Shown here: one piece after another, positions 23,504 to 32,771 of the stretch
Layout of the letters: every line of letters begins with the position of its first letter
Position numbering within the stretch: position 1 is the stretch's first letter
NCBI RefSeq assembly: GCF_004349235.1
Contig: NZ_SMKY01000058.1
Span: 1-38,269, forward strand
From: Actinomadura darangshiensis
GTDB lineage: Bacteria; Actinomycetota; Actinomycetes; Streptosporangiales; Streptosporangiaceae
Direction: 5' to 3'
DNA length: 38,269 bases
Translations under genes and position numbers: made by a program
Notes under the pieces: model-generated
Told to the model about the DNA's origin: nothing
Database searches by the model: none
What the model saw: the letters and a program-made list of their open reading frames with translations, nothing else

Positions 23504-23574
23504 AGCGGGCGACGGGAATCGAACCCGCGTAGCCAGTTTGGAAGACTGGGGCTCTACCATTGAGCTACGCCCGC
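23504..23574 (-). tRNA. tRNA-Gly (anticodon TCC)
   Basis: A 71-nt cloverleaf on the minus strand. The 7-bp acceptor stem pairs GCGGGCG with CGCCCGC, the discriminator is U, the D-arm contains AGCTCAATGGTAGAGC, the anticodon loop is CTTCCAA within the stem CCAGT/ACTGG, and the T-loop is GGTTCGATTCC. CCA is not encoded. The 3' end faces the integrase remnant, making it the likely attachment site. Confidence 0.95.
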
Positions 23575-23673
23575 GAGCGGAGCGAGGGACAGGGGTCTCT
23601 CGATCGCCATCCCGTAGCGTACAGGGTCGCGGGGGCGGACGAGCCGGGTGGAGCGGGCGGGCCCGATCGGGTC

Positions 23674-23679
23674 TAGACT
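23674..23679 (+). promoter_or_regulatory. Possible -10 element of tRNA-Pro
   Basis: TAGACT lies 15 bases before the tRNA-Pro 5' end, suitable for a -10 box. No good -35 is seen 17 bp upstream. Confidence 0.35.
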
Positions 23680-23694
23680 TCTCGGGTCATCGTG

Positions 23695-23768
23695 CGGGCT
23701 GTAGCGCAGTTTGGTAGCGCACTGGCTTTGGGTGCCAGGGGTCGTGGGTTCAAATCCCGCCAGCCCGA
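23695..23768 (+). tRNA. tRNA-Pro (anticodon TGG)
   Basis: A 74-nt cloverleaf. Acceptor CGGGCTG pairs with CAGCCCG, discriminator A, D-arm GCGCAGTTTGGTAGCGC, anticodon stem CTGGC/GCCAG around the loop TTTGGGT, and T-arm GTGGGTTCAAATCCCGC. CCA is not encoded. A strong terminator follows 8 bp downstream. Confidence 0.95.
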
Positions 23769-23775
23769 CCCTTGT

Positions 23776-23807
23776 GCCCCCGTCCCTGGGTGGGACGGGG
23801 GCTTTTT
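23776..23807 (+). terminator. Rho-independent terminator of tRNA-Pro
   Basis: A perfect 11-bp stem gcccccgtccc / gggacgggggc with a 5-base loop, followed directly by TTTTT. It sits between tRNA-Pro and the end of the converging alaS gene. Confidence 0.92.
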
Positions 23808-23808
23808 C

Positions 23809-26439
23809 TCATGCGTTGGACGCCAGGAGGGTGCGGGCGTCGGTCGCGGCGGTCGTGAGCGCCTCCGGCAGGTGTTCCGGGTGGCGGCCGCCCGCGTTCG
23901 CGAACCGGCCCTTGCCGCCGGCGCCGCCGCCTACCTCGCGGGCCGCGTTGGTGAGGAGGTCGCGGGCGCGGATGGCGGTGTCCGTGCCGGTTGCTGCGAC
24001 CAGGGTCGCTTTGCCGCTGGATTCGGTTGCCAGGACGACGACGCCTCGCTGGTCGCGGTGGTTGAGGATCGCGGTGGCGAGGGTGCGGAGGTCCGTGCCG
24101 GTCAGGTCGGAGATGGAGCGGGTGAGCAGCCAGCCGCCGGGCACTGGTTCGGCTTGGGACGCCAGGTTCGCCGCGTGGGCCTCTAGTTGTTCGCGGTGGA
24201 GGGTTTCCAGGGCGTGCTGGGTTTTTGCGAGTGTTTCCAGGCGTTGCCTCAGGCGGTTCGGTGCCTCGTCGGGACGGACGTGGAGGAGCGCCGCCAGTTC
24301 GTGCAGGAGGTGGCGGTCGTGGTCGTGGTGGCGTAGGGCGTCGGCGCCGGTGAGCGCTTCTATGCGGCGCAGGCCGGTGCCGATGGACGACTCGCCGACG
24401 ATGTGGACGGGTCCCGCCTGCGACCCGTGGCCCACGTGGGTGCCGCCGCAGAGTTCGCGGGACGCGTCGCCGATGTCCACGATGCGGACGGTGTCGCCGT
24501 ACTTCTCGCCGAAGAACGCGAGGGCGCCCGCGGATTCTGCTTTGGCCCGGGTGGTTTCCCAGACGCGGACTTCGGGGTCGTCCAGCAGGTAGCCGTTGAC
24601 GAGGGTTTGGACGGGGTCGGTTTCGACGGGGGAGAAGTGCGTGAAGTCGAAGCGCAGGCGGCCTGGTTCCACGCGGGAGCCGCGCTGGGTCGCGTGGTCG
24701 CCGAGGAGGCGGCGCAGCATCGCGTGCAGGACGTGGGTCGCGCTGTGCGAGCGTGCCGTGGCGGCGCGGCGGTCGGAGTCGACGACCGCTTCCGCCTGGT
24801 CGCCGGGGCGCACCTCGCCGTCCAGGATGCGGACGGTGTGCACGTGCAGGCGGTCGAGCCCCAGGTGGGTGTCGAGGACCTGGAGGGTCGCGGAGGACGT
24901 CGTGATCGTTCCGGTGTCGCCGACCTGGCCGCCCGATTCCGCGTAGAACGGGCTGCGGGTGAGGATCACCTCGACTTCCTGGCCCTCGTGCGCGGATTGC
25001 AGTTCGTCGTGGGAGTCGAGCAGCGCGACGATGGGGGTTTCGGTGGTTTCTGCGGTGTAGCCCGTGAAGTCTGTTGGGCCGTGGGCTGAGGTGATGCGGC
25101 GGTAGATGTCCTGGCGTGCGACTGCGTTCGACTTGCGGCTTTGGCCTGCCCGGTGCGCCTGGCGGCGTTGGGTTTCGAGGAGGTCGGTGAAGGCGTCTTC
25201 GTCGACGGTGAGGCCGGCCGAGCGTGCCGCGTCGATGGTCAGGTCGATCGGGAAGCCGTAGGTGTCGTGCAGTTCGAACGCCGTCCGGCCCGAGATGGTG
25301 GACGTCGCCCGGCCGATCGCCGCGTCGAGGAGCTGGGAGCCCTGGCGCAGGGTCCGCTCGAACGCCTCTTCCTCGGCCGTGACGACCTGCCTGATCAGTG
25401 CTGATCGGCGGGTCAGCTCCGGCCACACGCCGCCGAGGTTGTCGATGACGCTGGACGTCAGGGCGGGCAGGACCAGGTCGTCGATGCCGAGTCTGCGCGC
25501 GTGCCGGACCGCGCGGCGGGTCAGGCGCCGCAGGACGTAGCCGCGGCCGTCGCGGGCGGGCATGACGCCGTCCGCGATGAGGAACGCGATCGACCGCGCG
25601 TGTTCCGCGACGACGCGGAAGGACGTGGAGTCGTCGCTGCCGTCGCGTCCCGGATAGCCGCGTCCCGCCAGGTCTTGGACGAGACGGAAAGTCGGCGCAA
25701 GGAGGTCTGTCTCGCATACCGTGTCCACGTTCTGCAGGACTGCTGCGAGACGGTCGAGACCGAGTCCCGTGTCGATGTTCCTTGCGGGGAGCTCGCCGAG
25801 AATCGGGTATCCGTCCTTGCCGGAGCCCTCCCCACGGAGGTTCTGCATGAAGACGAGATTCCACAGTTCTTGGTAGCGCTCGCCGTCCACTGCTGGGCCG
25901 CCCTCATGCCCGAAGGACGGCCCCCTGTCGTAGTGCAGTTCTGAGGACGGTCCGCATGGGCCGGGTATGCCCATCGACCAGTAGTTGTCCTCCATGCCGA
26001 GCCGCTGGATCCGCGCAGAGGGGACACCTACGCGCTGCCAGAGCCGGACGGCCTCGTCGTCGTCCAGGTAGACGGTGACCCAGAGGCGTTCTGGGTCGAG
26101 GTTGTAGTGGCGCGTGAAGAGCTCCCACGCCCACGAGATCGCCTCCGCCTTGAAGTAGTCGCCGAAGGAGAAGTTGCCGAGCATCTCGAAGAACGTCGCG
26201 TGCCGCGTGGTGCGGCCCACGTTCTCGATGTCGGACGTGCGCGCGCACTTCTGCACGGACACCGCACGGGAGTGTTCCGGTGCGGTCTCGCCGAGGAAGT
26301 ACGGCTTGAACTGGTTCATGCCCGCGTTCGCCAGCAGAAGCGTGGGATCGGACGGGATCAGCGGGCTGGAGGGAACGACGCGGTGGTCGCGCTCCTGGAA
26401 GAACCCAAGGAAGGTCGAGCGAATGTCAGTCGAGCGCAT
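23809..26439 (-). CDS. alaS: Alanyl-tRNA synthetase, possibly a divergent second copy
   Basis: Charges tRNA-Ala with alanine and clears mischarged tRNA; 876 aa, full family length. The start at 26439 (MRSTDIRSTFLGFF) is chosen because family similarity begins there. Domains in order: class II catalytic core (about 1-240; VVPSSPLIPSDPTLLLANAG, RTTRHATFFEMLGNFSFGDY, NIDTGLGLDRL), tRNA recognition (to about 460), editing domain with HSATHVLHAML and ELCGGTHV zinc ligands (about 560-690), and the C-Ala domain ending GGGAGGKGRFANAGG. The conserved GPCGPCSE is GPCGPSSE here (Ser165). AMNQF-like wording and insert pattern differ from the usual actinobacterial housekeeping AlaRS (VPFKPYFLG type), suggesting a paralogue. 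It is not next to the usual ruvX/mltG/aroE genes. Confidence 0.93.
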   Translation of the reverse strand: MRSTDIRSTFLGFFQERDHRVVPSSPLIPSDPTLLLANAGMNQFKPYFLGETAPEHSRAVSVQKCARTSDIENVGRTTRHATFFEMLGNFSFGDYFKAEAISWAWELFTRHYNLDPERLWVTVYLDDDEAVRLWQRVGVPSARIQRLGMEDNYWSMGIPGPCGPSSELHYDRGPSFGHEGGPAVDGERYQELWNLVFMQNLRGEGSGKDGYPILGELPARNIDTGLGLDRLAAVLQNVDTVCETDLLAPTFRLVQDLAGRGYPGRDGSDDSTSFRVVAEHARSIAFLIADGVMPARDGRGYVLRRLTRRAVRHARRLGIDDLVLPALTSSVIDNLGGVWPELTRRSALIRQVVTAEEEAFERTLRQGSQLLDAAIGRATSTISGRTAFELHDTYGFPIDLTIDAARSAGLTVDEDAFTDLLETQRRQAHRAGQSRKSNAVARQDIYRRITSAHGPTDFTGYTAETTETPIVALLDSHDELQSAHEGQEVEVILTRSPFYAESGGQVGDTGTITTSSATLQVLDTHLGLDRLHVHTVRILDGEVRPGDQAEAVVDSDRRAATARSHSATHVLHAMLRRLLGDHATQRGSRVEPGRLRFDFTHFSPVETDPVQTLVNGYLLDDPEVRVWETTRAKAESAGALAFFGEKYGDTVRIVDIGDASRELCGGTHVGHGSQAGPVHIVGESSIGTGLRRIEALTGADALRHHDHDRHLLHELAALLHVRPDEAPNRLRQRLETLAKTQHALETLHREQLEAHAANLASQAEPVPGGWLLTRSISDLTGTDLRTLATAILNHRDQRGVVVLATESSGKATLVAATGTDTAIRARDLLTNAAREVGGGAGGKGRFANAGGRHPEHLPEALTTAATDARTLLASNA

Positions 26440-26569
26440 GGGGACGGCCTCACGAGGTCGATGGGATGACGGCGCACACCGCCGAGCCGGGCCGGGCACG
26501 ACTGCTCGTCCCCCAGCTCGGCGCGGCTAGCTCGCCGTCCCACCTCGTGAATGACCATCGCCGTCGAAC

Positions 26570-26950
26570 CTACCCGACGGCGCTTCCGGGCGGCATCTCG
26601 TTTCGGCGGGCGTCGTACTCGGCGCGGGCGGCGTCGATCTGGGCCAGGTGGGACTCGGCCCAGCTGACGAGGGTGCTGGCCGCCTCCATCAGGGTCGCGC
26701 CCATCGGGGTGAGCGAGTACTCCACGCGCGGCGGCACGACGGGGTAGACGGTCCGGATGACGATGCCGTCGCGTTCCAGGCCGCGCAGCGTGACGGTGAG
26801 CATCCGCTGGCTGATGCCGTCGATCTCGCGCTTCAGCTCGGTGAACCGCTTGGTGCGCTCGCCGAGCAGCGAGATCACCTGCAGCGACCACTTGTCGCCG
26901 ACCCGGTCGAGGATCTCGCGGGCGCGGCACCCGATCTCCGTGTGCTCCAT
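26570..26950 (-). CDS. HxlR-family transcriptional regulator
   Basis: Winged-helix regulator of the HxlR family, 126 aa. The start at 26950 (MEHTEIGCRAREIL) has GGAGAG upstream on the minus strand; longer frames would run through the divergent promoter. Family motifs are DRVGDKWSLQVISLL, RFTELKREIDGISQRMLTVTLRGLERDGIV and VPPRVEYSLTPMGATL. The single N-terminal Cys (GCRAR) is at the position used for redox or electrophile sensing in some family members. It is divergent from the YceI gene, with repeated GTGCC and an inverted repeat between them, and probably controls that gene. Confidence 0.92.
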   Translation of the reverse strand: MEHTEIGCRAREILDRVGDKWSLQVISLLGERTKRFTELKREIDGISQRMLTVTLRGLERDGIVIRTVYPVVPPRVEYSLTPMGATLMEAASTLVSWAESHLAQIDAARAEYDARRNEMPPGSAVG

Positions 26951-26981
26951 GGTTCTCTCCAGGTGACCGGGGCAGGAAAAA

Positions 26982-27043
26982 GTGCCTTCTTGTGCCGACT
27001 CCGAGGGTGTCCGCACCATGGAGACGGTTCCTGATCGGAACCG
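26982..27043. promoter_or_regulatory. Candidate HxlR operator region
   Basis: GTGCC is repeated with 10-bp spacing at 26982 and 26992, next to an A-run. A perfect 7-bp inverted repeat cggttcc-N5-ggaaccg lies at 27025-27043. Both are between the divergent hxlR and yceI genes and could bind the HxlR dimer. Confidence 0.4.
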
Positions 27044-27072
27044 CCTTACCATTCATAACCCTAGGAGACACC

Positions 27073-27657
27073 ATGACGGCCGAGCTCGTCGAGATCCCCG
27101 GCTATGTCGCCGGAACCTGGACCATCGACCCCGCCCACTCCGGCGTCGGCTTCACGATCCGCCATCTCATGGTCAGCAGGGTCCGCGGCCGCTTCGGGAC
27201 GTTCGAGGGGACGATCGTGACCGGCGCCGACGTGCTGGACTCGTCGGTGACCGCGACCATCGACCTGACCTCGATCGACACCGGCAACGCGCAGCGCGAC
27301 GAGCATGTGCGGTCCGCCGACTTCCTGGACGTCGCGCAGTACCCCGCGATGACCTACCGCTCCACCGGCCTGCGCCCCGACGGCGGCGACCACGTCCTGG
27401 ACGGCGAGCTGACGCTGCGCGGCATCACCAAGCGCGTCCCGCTGAAGCTGGAGGTCGGCGGCTTCGGCCCCGACCCGTTCCGGCAGGACGACCCGTTCAA
27501 GGGCGCCCGCGCCGGGTTCACCGCGACCGGCGAGATCAGCCGGCTGGAGTTCGGCGTCGGCGACACCACCAGGGTCCCGGGCGGCAACGGGCTCGGGCTG
27601 GGGGAGAAGGTGCAGATCGTCCTGGAGATCGAGGCGGTCCTCCAGACCGAGGACTAG
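27073..27657 (+). CDS. YceI-family protein
   Basis: Lipocalin-like beta-barrel of the YceI family, 194 aa, thought to bind isoprenoid or other lipophilic molecules. ATG 27073 follows TAGGAGA. Motifs: GTWTIDPAHSGVGFTIRHLM, VRGRFGTFEGTI, DEHVRSADFLDVAQYPAMTY and LTLRGITKRVPL, all typical. No signal peptide is present, so it is probably cytoplasmic, as for most actinobacterial members. Its stop codon overlaps the stop of the converging HAD gene in a shared CTAG. It is probably controlled by the divergent HxlR regulator. Confidence 0.93.
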   Translation: MTAELVEIPGYVAGTWTIDPAHSGVGFTIRHLMVSRVRGRFGTFEGTIVTGADVLDSSVTATIDLTSIDTGNAQRDEHVRSADFLDVAQYPAMTYRSTGLRPDGGDHVLDGELTLRGITKRVPLKLEVGGFGPDPFRQDDPFKGARAGFTATGEISRLEFGVGDTTRVPGGNGLGLGEKVQIVLEIEAVLQTED

Positions 27658-28337
27658 TCCGTAAGGAGCGCGGGAAGTGCGTCCAGGGTCGTGATGCGCG
27701 GGACGTCCAGGGCGTCCGGCGCGGGATCGCCGGAGCGGTCGAGCCACACTCCGGTCAGTCCCGCGGCGGCAGCGCCCTGGGCGTCGGTGCTGAGCCGGTC
27801 GCCGACGTAGGCGGCGGCCTCGGGCGGGACGCCGAGGGCCGCGCACGCGGTCGCGAAGATCCCGGCGGCGGGCTTGGCGGTGCCGGTCTCGCTGGACGCG
27901 ACGACGAGCGGCAGCCGGCCGGCGAACCCGATCCGCCGGACCTTCGCGCGCTGCTGGCCCGCGTCCCCGTTCGTGATCACCCCGAGTCGCAGCCCGCGCG
28001 CCGCGAGGACGTCCAGGGCCGGCTCCGCGTCGGGGAACGGGCGCCAGGCGGCCTCGTACAGCGCCAGGAACCCGGCCATCCAGGCGTCGGCGCGGCCGTC
28101 GTCCCAGTCGCCGAGGCCCAGGTCGCGGGCCAGCGCGACGATCCGGGCGCGGCGCTGCTCGGGATAGGTCAGCTCGCCCGCCAGGTACCGGTCGACGGCC
28201 TCCTCGGTCAGCTCCATCCAGCGCGGGACGAGCCACGCCGGGTCCGCGTCCGGGAACGAGCCGGTGATCGCCTCGGCCGCGGCGCCCTCGTGGTCGAGCA
28301 GCGTCCCGTCCAGGTCGAACAGCACGGCGCTGATCAT
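27654..28337 (-). CDS. HAD-family hydrolase
   Basis: Phosphatase-like HAD superfamily protein, 227 aa. The start at 28337 overlaps the stop of the upstream alpha/beta hydrolase gene by 4 bp (ATGA), which fixes it. Motif I is VLFDLDGTLLDHEG with nucleophile and acid Asp, motif II is VITNGD, motif III Lys is in GTAKPAAGIF and motif IV is YVGDRLSTDAQGAAAAG. The helical cap (residues ~15-85) is of the C1 type found in YjjG/haloacid-dehalogenase-like enzymes. It is the last gene of a tetR-hydrolase-HAD unit. Substrate unknown; small sugar or nucleotide phosphates are typical. Confidence 0.92.
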   Translation of the reverse strand: MISAVLFDLDGTLLDHEGAAAEAITGSFPDADPAWLVPRWMELTEEAVDRYLAGELTYPEQRRARIVALARDLGLGDWDDGRADAWMAGFLALYEAAWRPFPDAEPALDVLAARGLRLGVITNGDAGQQRAKVRRIGFAGRLPLVVASSETGTAKPAAGIFATACAALGVPPEAAAYVGDRLSTDAQGAAAAGLTGVWLDRSGDPAPDALDVPRITTLDALPALLTD

Positions 28338-29176
28338 GAGAGGTGGCCGAGGAGCGCCGCCGTCAGCTCGGCGGGCGCGTCCTCCTGCACGAGGTGCCCG
28401 GCCCCCTCGATCAGGTGGAGACGCGAGCCGGGGACGAGATCGGCGAGCTCGTGGCCCTTGGCTTGCGGGATCCAGGTGTCCTCGGCACCCCAGCAGATCA
28501 GGACCGGGAGAGACAGCTCGCCGTACCGGCCCTGGACCTCGTCGGTGTAGCGCTGGCCGGCCTGCGCGATCTGCCGGTAGAACGCGGGCTGCCCGGCGTC
28601 CCCGAGCCAGGGCGACACCAGCGCGTCGAGGGCGGCCGGGTGCAGGCCGCGGTGGCTCGCGGACGTCACGTACTCCCGGACGAGGGCGCCGTGCAGCGCG
28701 GGCGGGAGCTGCTCGAACACCTCCGCGTTCGCGCCGACGAGCCGGAAGAACGGCGACCCCCACGGCGCGAGGGCGACCGGGTCGACCAGCGCGAGACGGC
28801 GATAGCGGGCACCGTGCAGCAAATGCGCCCGCAGAGCGACGGCACCGCCGAAGTCGTGTGCGACGACGGACGGCTCGTCCAAGCCCCAGAATTCCAGCAG
28901 CCCAGTGAAGACCTTGCCTTGCGCGGCGAGCGAGACGTCTTGCCCGTCGCTCATCTCGGACGTCCCATAGCCCGGCATGTCCCAGACGTACACGCGGTGG
29001 GTCGCCGCCAGAGCGCGCGCGACACCACGCCACACATAGGACGAGAACGGTGTGCCGTGCAGAAGGACTACCGGGTCCGCACCCTCGTCCCCGAGCACGT
29101 CCCACCGGACCTCACCCGAGTCGCTCTGGTGGGTCTTGCGCAGCGTCCAATCCTGCAAGGGAGCTCCTAACGTCAT
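28334..29176 (-). CDS. Alpha/beta hydrolase with an Asp nucleophile (haloalkane dehalogenase / epoxide hydrolase type)
   Basis: Alpha/beta hydrolase, 280 aa from ATG 29176. A TTG at 29158 has a better ribosome-binding site (AGGAG) and may be the true start, giving 274 aa. The nucleophile elbow VVAHDFGGAVAL carries Asp108 instead of Ser, as in haloalkane dehalogenases, fluoroacetate dehalogenases and epoxide hydrolases. Oxyanion region LLHGTPFSSYVWRGVA resembles dehalogenases (HGNPTSSYLWR type). The acid is Asp233 in WGAEDTWIP and the base is His261 in EGAGHLVQED. The halide-binding Trp that follows the nucleophile in classical dehalogenases is Phe here, so dehalogenation is uncertain. It lies between tetR (6-bp gap) and the HAD gene (4-bp overlap). 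Confidence 0.87.
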   Translation of the reverse strand: MTLGAPLQDWTLRKTHQSDSGEVRWDVLGDEGADPVVLLHGTPFSSYVWRGVARALAATHRVYVWDMPGYGTSEMSDGQDVSLAAQGKVFTGLLEFWGLDEPSVVAHDFGGAVALRAHLLHGARYRRLALVDPVALAPWGSPFFRLVGANAEVFEQLPPALHGALVREYVTSASHRGLHPAALDALVSPWLGDAGQPAFYRQIAQAGQRYTDEVQGRYGELSLPVLICWGAEDTWIPQAKGHELADLVPGSRLHLIEGAGHLVQEDAPAELTAALLGHLS

Positions 29177-29182
29177 ACAGGT

Positions 29183-29770
29183 TCAGCCGAACCCGTGTGA
29201 TTCGGCGAGTACGCGGGCCGCCTCCACGACGGCCGCGCGGCGGCGCGCGAAGGCGGCCGCCTCGTCCTCCTCGTCCAGGATCATCCGACGCAGCTGCGGG
29301 ACCGCGAAGTTCCACGCGATGAGGCCGAAGACGGTGAAGATCAGGTCCTGCACGTCCCGCGACCGGCCGGATTGCGCCGCCTGCGGCCCCGCGAAGGCGT
29401 CGGCCTTCCGCCGGAACCCCTCGCGGCGCTCGCCCTCGCCGTGCACCTCGCCCCGCGTCTCCAGGGCCTCCCAGAGCAGGAGCCGGATCAGCTCCGGATG
29501 CTCCTGGTACCAGTCGAACAGCCGGCCCACCGACTCCGACACGCAGCCGGGATCGATCTCGGAGGCGTTGCCGATCTCCTCCATCTTGGCGCGCACCACG
29601 GCGCCGAACAGCTTCTCCTTGCCGCCGAAGTACAGGTAGATGGCCTGCTTGTTGGCCCTGGCCTCGGTCGCGATGCGCTCGATGCGGGCGCCCGCGAGCC
29701 CGTGCGCGGAGAACTCGGCGGTCGCGGCCTGGAAGATCCGCCGCCTGGTGGCCTCCGCGTCGTAGGTCAT
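29183..29770 (-). CDS. TetR-family regulator
   Basis: TetR repressor, 195 aa, starting at 29770 (MTYDAEATRRRIFQAATAEF). The DNA-binding domain is residues ~8-50 (RIFQAATAEFSAHGLAGARI, ATEARANKQAIYLYFGGKEKL). The rest is a helical ligand domain with YQEHPELIRLLLWEALE, usual in this class. It is divergent from an SDR gene (29855) and is the first gene of a unit with the Asp-nucleophile hydrolase and the HAD gene. Half-sites of TAAACC/GGTTTA in the 84-bp gap fit its operator, so it probably controls both directions. Confidence 0.92.
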   Translation of the reverse strand: MTYDAEATRRRIFQAATAEFSAHGLAGARIERIATEARANKQAIYLYFGGKEKLFGAVVRAKMEEIGNASEIDPGCVSESVGRLFDWYQEHPELIRLLLWEALETRGEVHGEGERREGFRRKADAFAGPQAAQSGRSRDVQDLIFTVFGLIAWNFAVPQLRRMILDEEDEAAAFARRRAAVVEAARVLAESHGFG

Positions 29771-29779
29771 GCCCCGGAT

Positions 29780-29840
29780 TAAACCACCCGGTTGACTTGG
29801 GCGGTCCCGGCGGGGGAGACTAAACAAAACAGATGGTTTA
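29780..29840. promoter_or_regulatory. TetR operator region between tetR and the SDR
   Basis: TAAACCA at 29780-29786 and its inverse TGGTTTA at 29834-29840 flank the gap. The inner inverted repeat taaac-N10-gttta lies at 29821-29840. A -35-like TTGACT is at 29792-29797; no clear -10 is seen. Confidence 0.45.
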
Positions 29841-29854
29841 TTCAGGAGGACTTC

Positions 29855-30652
29855 ATGACCACGACGACGGAACCCGCTCCGGTCCGCGCACCGCTCCCGT
29901 CGAACCTCGCGGGACGGACGGCGGTGCTCCTCGGCGGCACGTCCGGCATCGGCCTGGCCGCGGGCGAGTTGCTCGCCGCCTCCGGCGCCCGGATCGTCCT
30001 CGCAGGCCGCGACAAGGCGCGCCTCGACGCCGCCGTTGGCCGGGTGAGCGCGGCCGGGACGGCGGCCGAAGTGCACGGGATGACCGCCGACGCCACCGAC
30101 GAGGAGGCGCTGGAGGCGGTCTTCCGGCGCGCCGGCACCGTCGACCATGTCCTGGTGACGGCCGGCGGCCCGTCCGGGGTGGGCCCCATCACCGAGCTGA
30201 CCGGCGATGCCGTGCGGGCCGCCATCCAGACCCCGGCGTGGACCGCGGCCGCCGTCGCGCGCGCCGCCGTCCCGCACCTGGCCCCGGGCGGGTCGATCAC
30301 GCTGGCCTCGGGCATCCTCGTGGCCCGGCCGCGGCCGGGCATGACCGCGTCGATCTCCTCGGCCGGCGCCGTGGAGACGCTCGCCCGCGCGCTGGCCGTC
30401 GAGTTCGCGCCGGCCCGCGTCCGGGTCAACGCGATCCGGTTCGGCGCGATGGACACGCCCCTGCTGCGGAGGAACTACGGGGCCGCGGCCGGCCCGGAGG
30501 GCGACGCGGCGATGGCCGAGGCCGGGCGGGGCCTGCCACTCGGACGGTTCGGGACGGCCGAGGAGGCCGCCTCCGCCGCGCTGTTCCTCATGGCCAACAC
30601 CTACATGAGCGGCGAGGTCCTCACGGTGGACGGAGGCCAGTCCCTGCTGTGA
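29855..30652 (+). CDS. SDR-family protein lacking the catalytic YxxxK
   Basis: Short-chain dehydrogenase-like protein, 265 aa. ATG 29855 follows AGGAGG. The cofactor motif LGGTSGIG and GRDK suggest NADP binding; TAGGPSG replaces NNAG. At the catalytic site the usual Tyr-x3-Lys is Ser166-x3-Ala170 (in MTASISSAGAVETLARALA), so both key residues are absent. The C-terminus keeps YMSGEVLTVDGGQSLL. It may use other residues or be a non-enzymatic NADP-binding protein. Several actinobacterial SDR groups lack this motif, so this is a subfamily feature rather than obvious decay. It is divergent from tetR and ends at a strong hairpin. Confidence 0.9.
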   Translation: MTTTTEPAPVRAPLPSNLAGRTAVLLGGTSGIGLAAGELLAASGARIVLAGRDKARLDAAVGRVSAAGTAAEVHGMTADATDEEALEAVFRRAGTVDHVLVTAGGPSGVGPITELTGDAVRAAIQTPAWTAAAVARAAVPHLAPGGSITLASGILVARPRPGMTASISSAGAVETLARALAVEFAPARVRVNAIRFGAMDTPLLRRNYGAAAGPEGDAAMAEAGRGLPLGRFGTAEEAASAALFLMANTYMSGEVLTVDGGQSLL

Positions 30653-30660
30653 GAAAGGGA

Positions 30661-30697
30661 CGGGCCCCTGACCGGCGTCCGGTTGGTCAGGGGCCCG
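30661..30697. terminator. Hairpin terminator between the SDR and chitinase genes
   Basis: A perfect 13-bp stem cgggcccctgacc / ggtcaggggcccg with an 11-base loop begins 8 bases after the SDR stop. The SDR and chitinase genes converge here. Confidence 0.85.
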
Positions 30698-30699
30698 AA

Positions 30700-30743
30700 G
30701 TCTCGGCTGTCTGAGGGGCTGGGAGTCCCCTTCTGCGAACAGC

Positions 30744-30754
<11 letters not shown>
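30700..30754. terminator. Second hairpin overlapping the chitinase stop
   Basis: 10-bp arms gtctcggctg / cagccgagac enclose an inner agggg/cccct stem. The right arm overlaps the end of the converging chitinase gene, so it probably serves as that gene's terminator. Confidence 0.5.
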
Positions 30755-32576
<1,822 letters not shown>

Positions 32577-32625
32577 GATTCTCCGTTCGGTCCGGCCCCC
32601 GAAACAAACAGGAATCCCCGCTCAC

Positions 32626-32646
32626 TCTTAGGAAACTTTCCTAAGA
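32626..32646. promoter_or_regulatory. Perfect 21-bp palindrome in the chitinase promoter region
   Basis: Two exact 10-base arms, tcttaggaaa and tttcctaaga, flank a single central C, 50-70 bp upstream of the chitinase start. It is AT-rich in an otherwise GC-rich setting. It does not match the DasR consensus (ACTGGTCTAGACCACT) that controls chitinases in Streptomyces. Confidence 0.7.
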
Positions 32647-32771
32647 ATTGGGCAGATCGTAACCGGCCGGAACCCCGCGGACAAGGGCTCGGTCCGAAGG
32701 GGCGGGTGAACGATGGGGGTGGTCTAAGCGGCTGCCTGCGGTCATACGGTCACCGGCGCGCCGGAGAAAGT

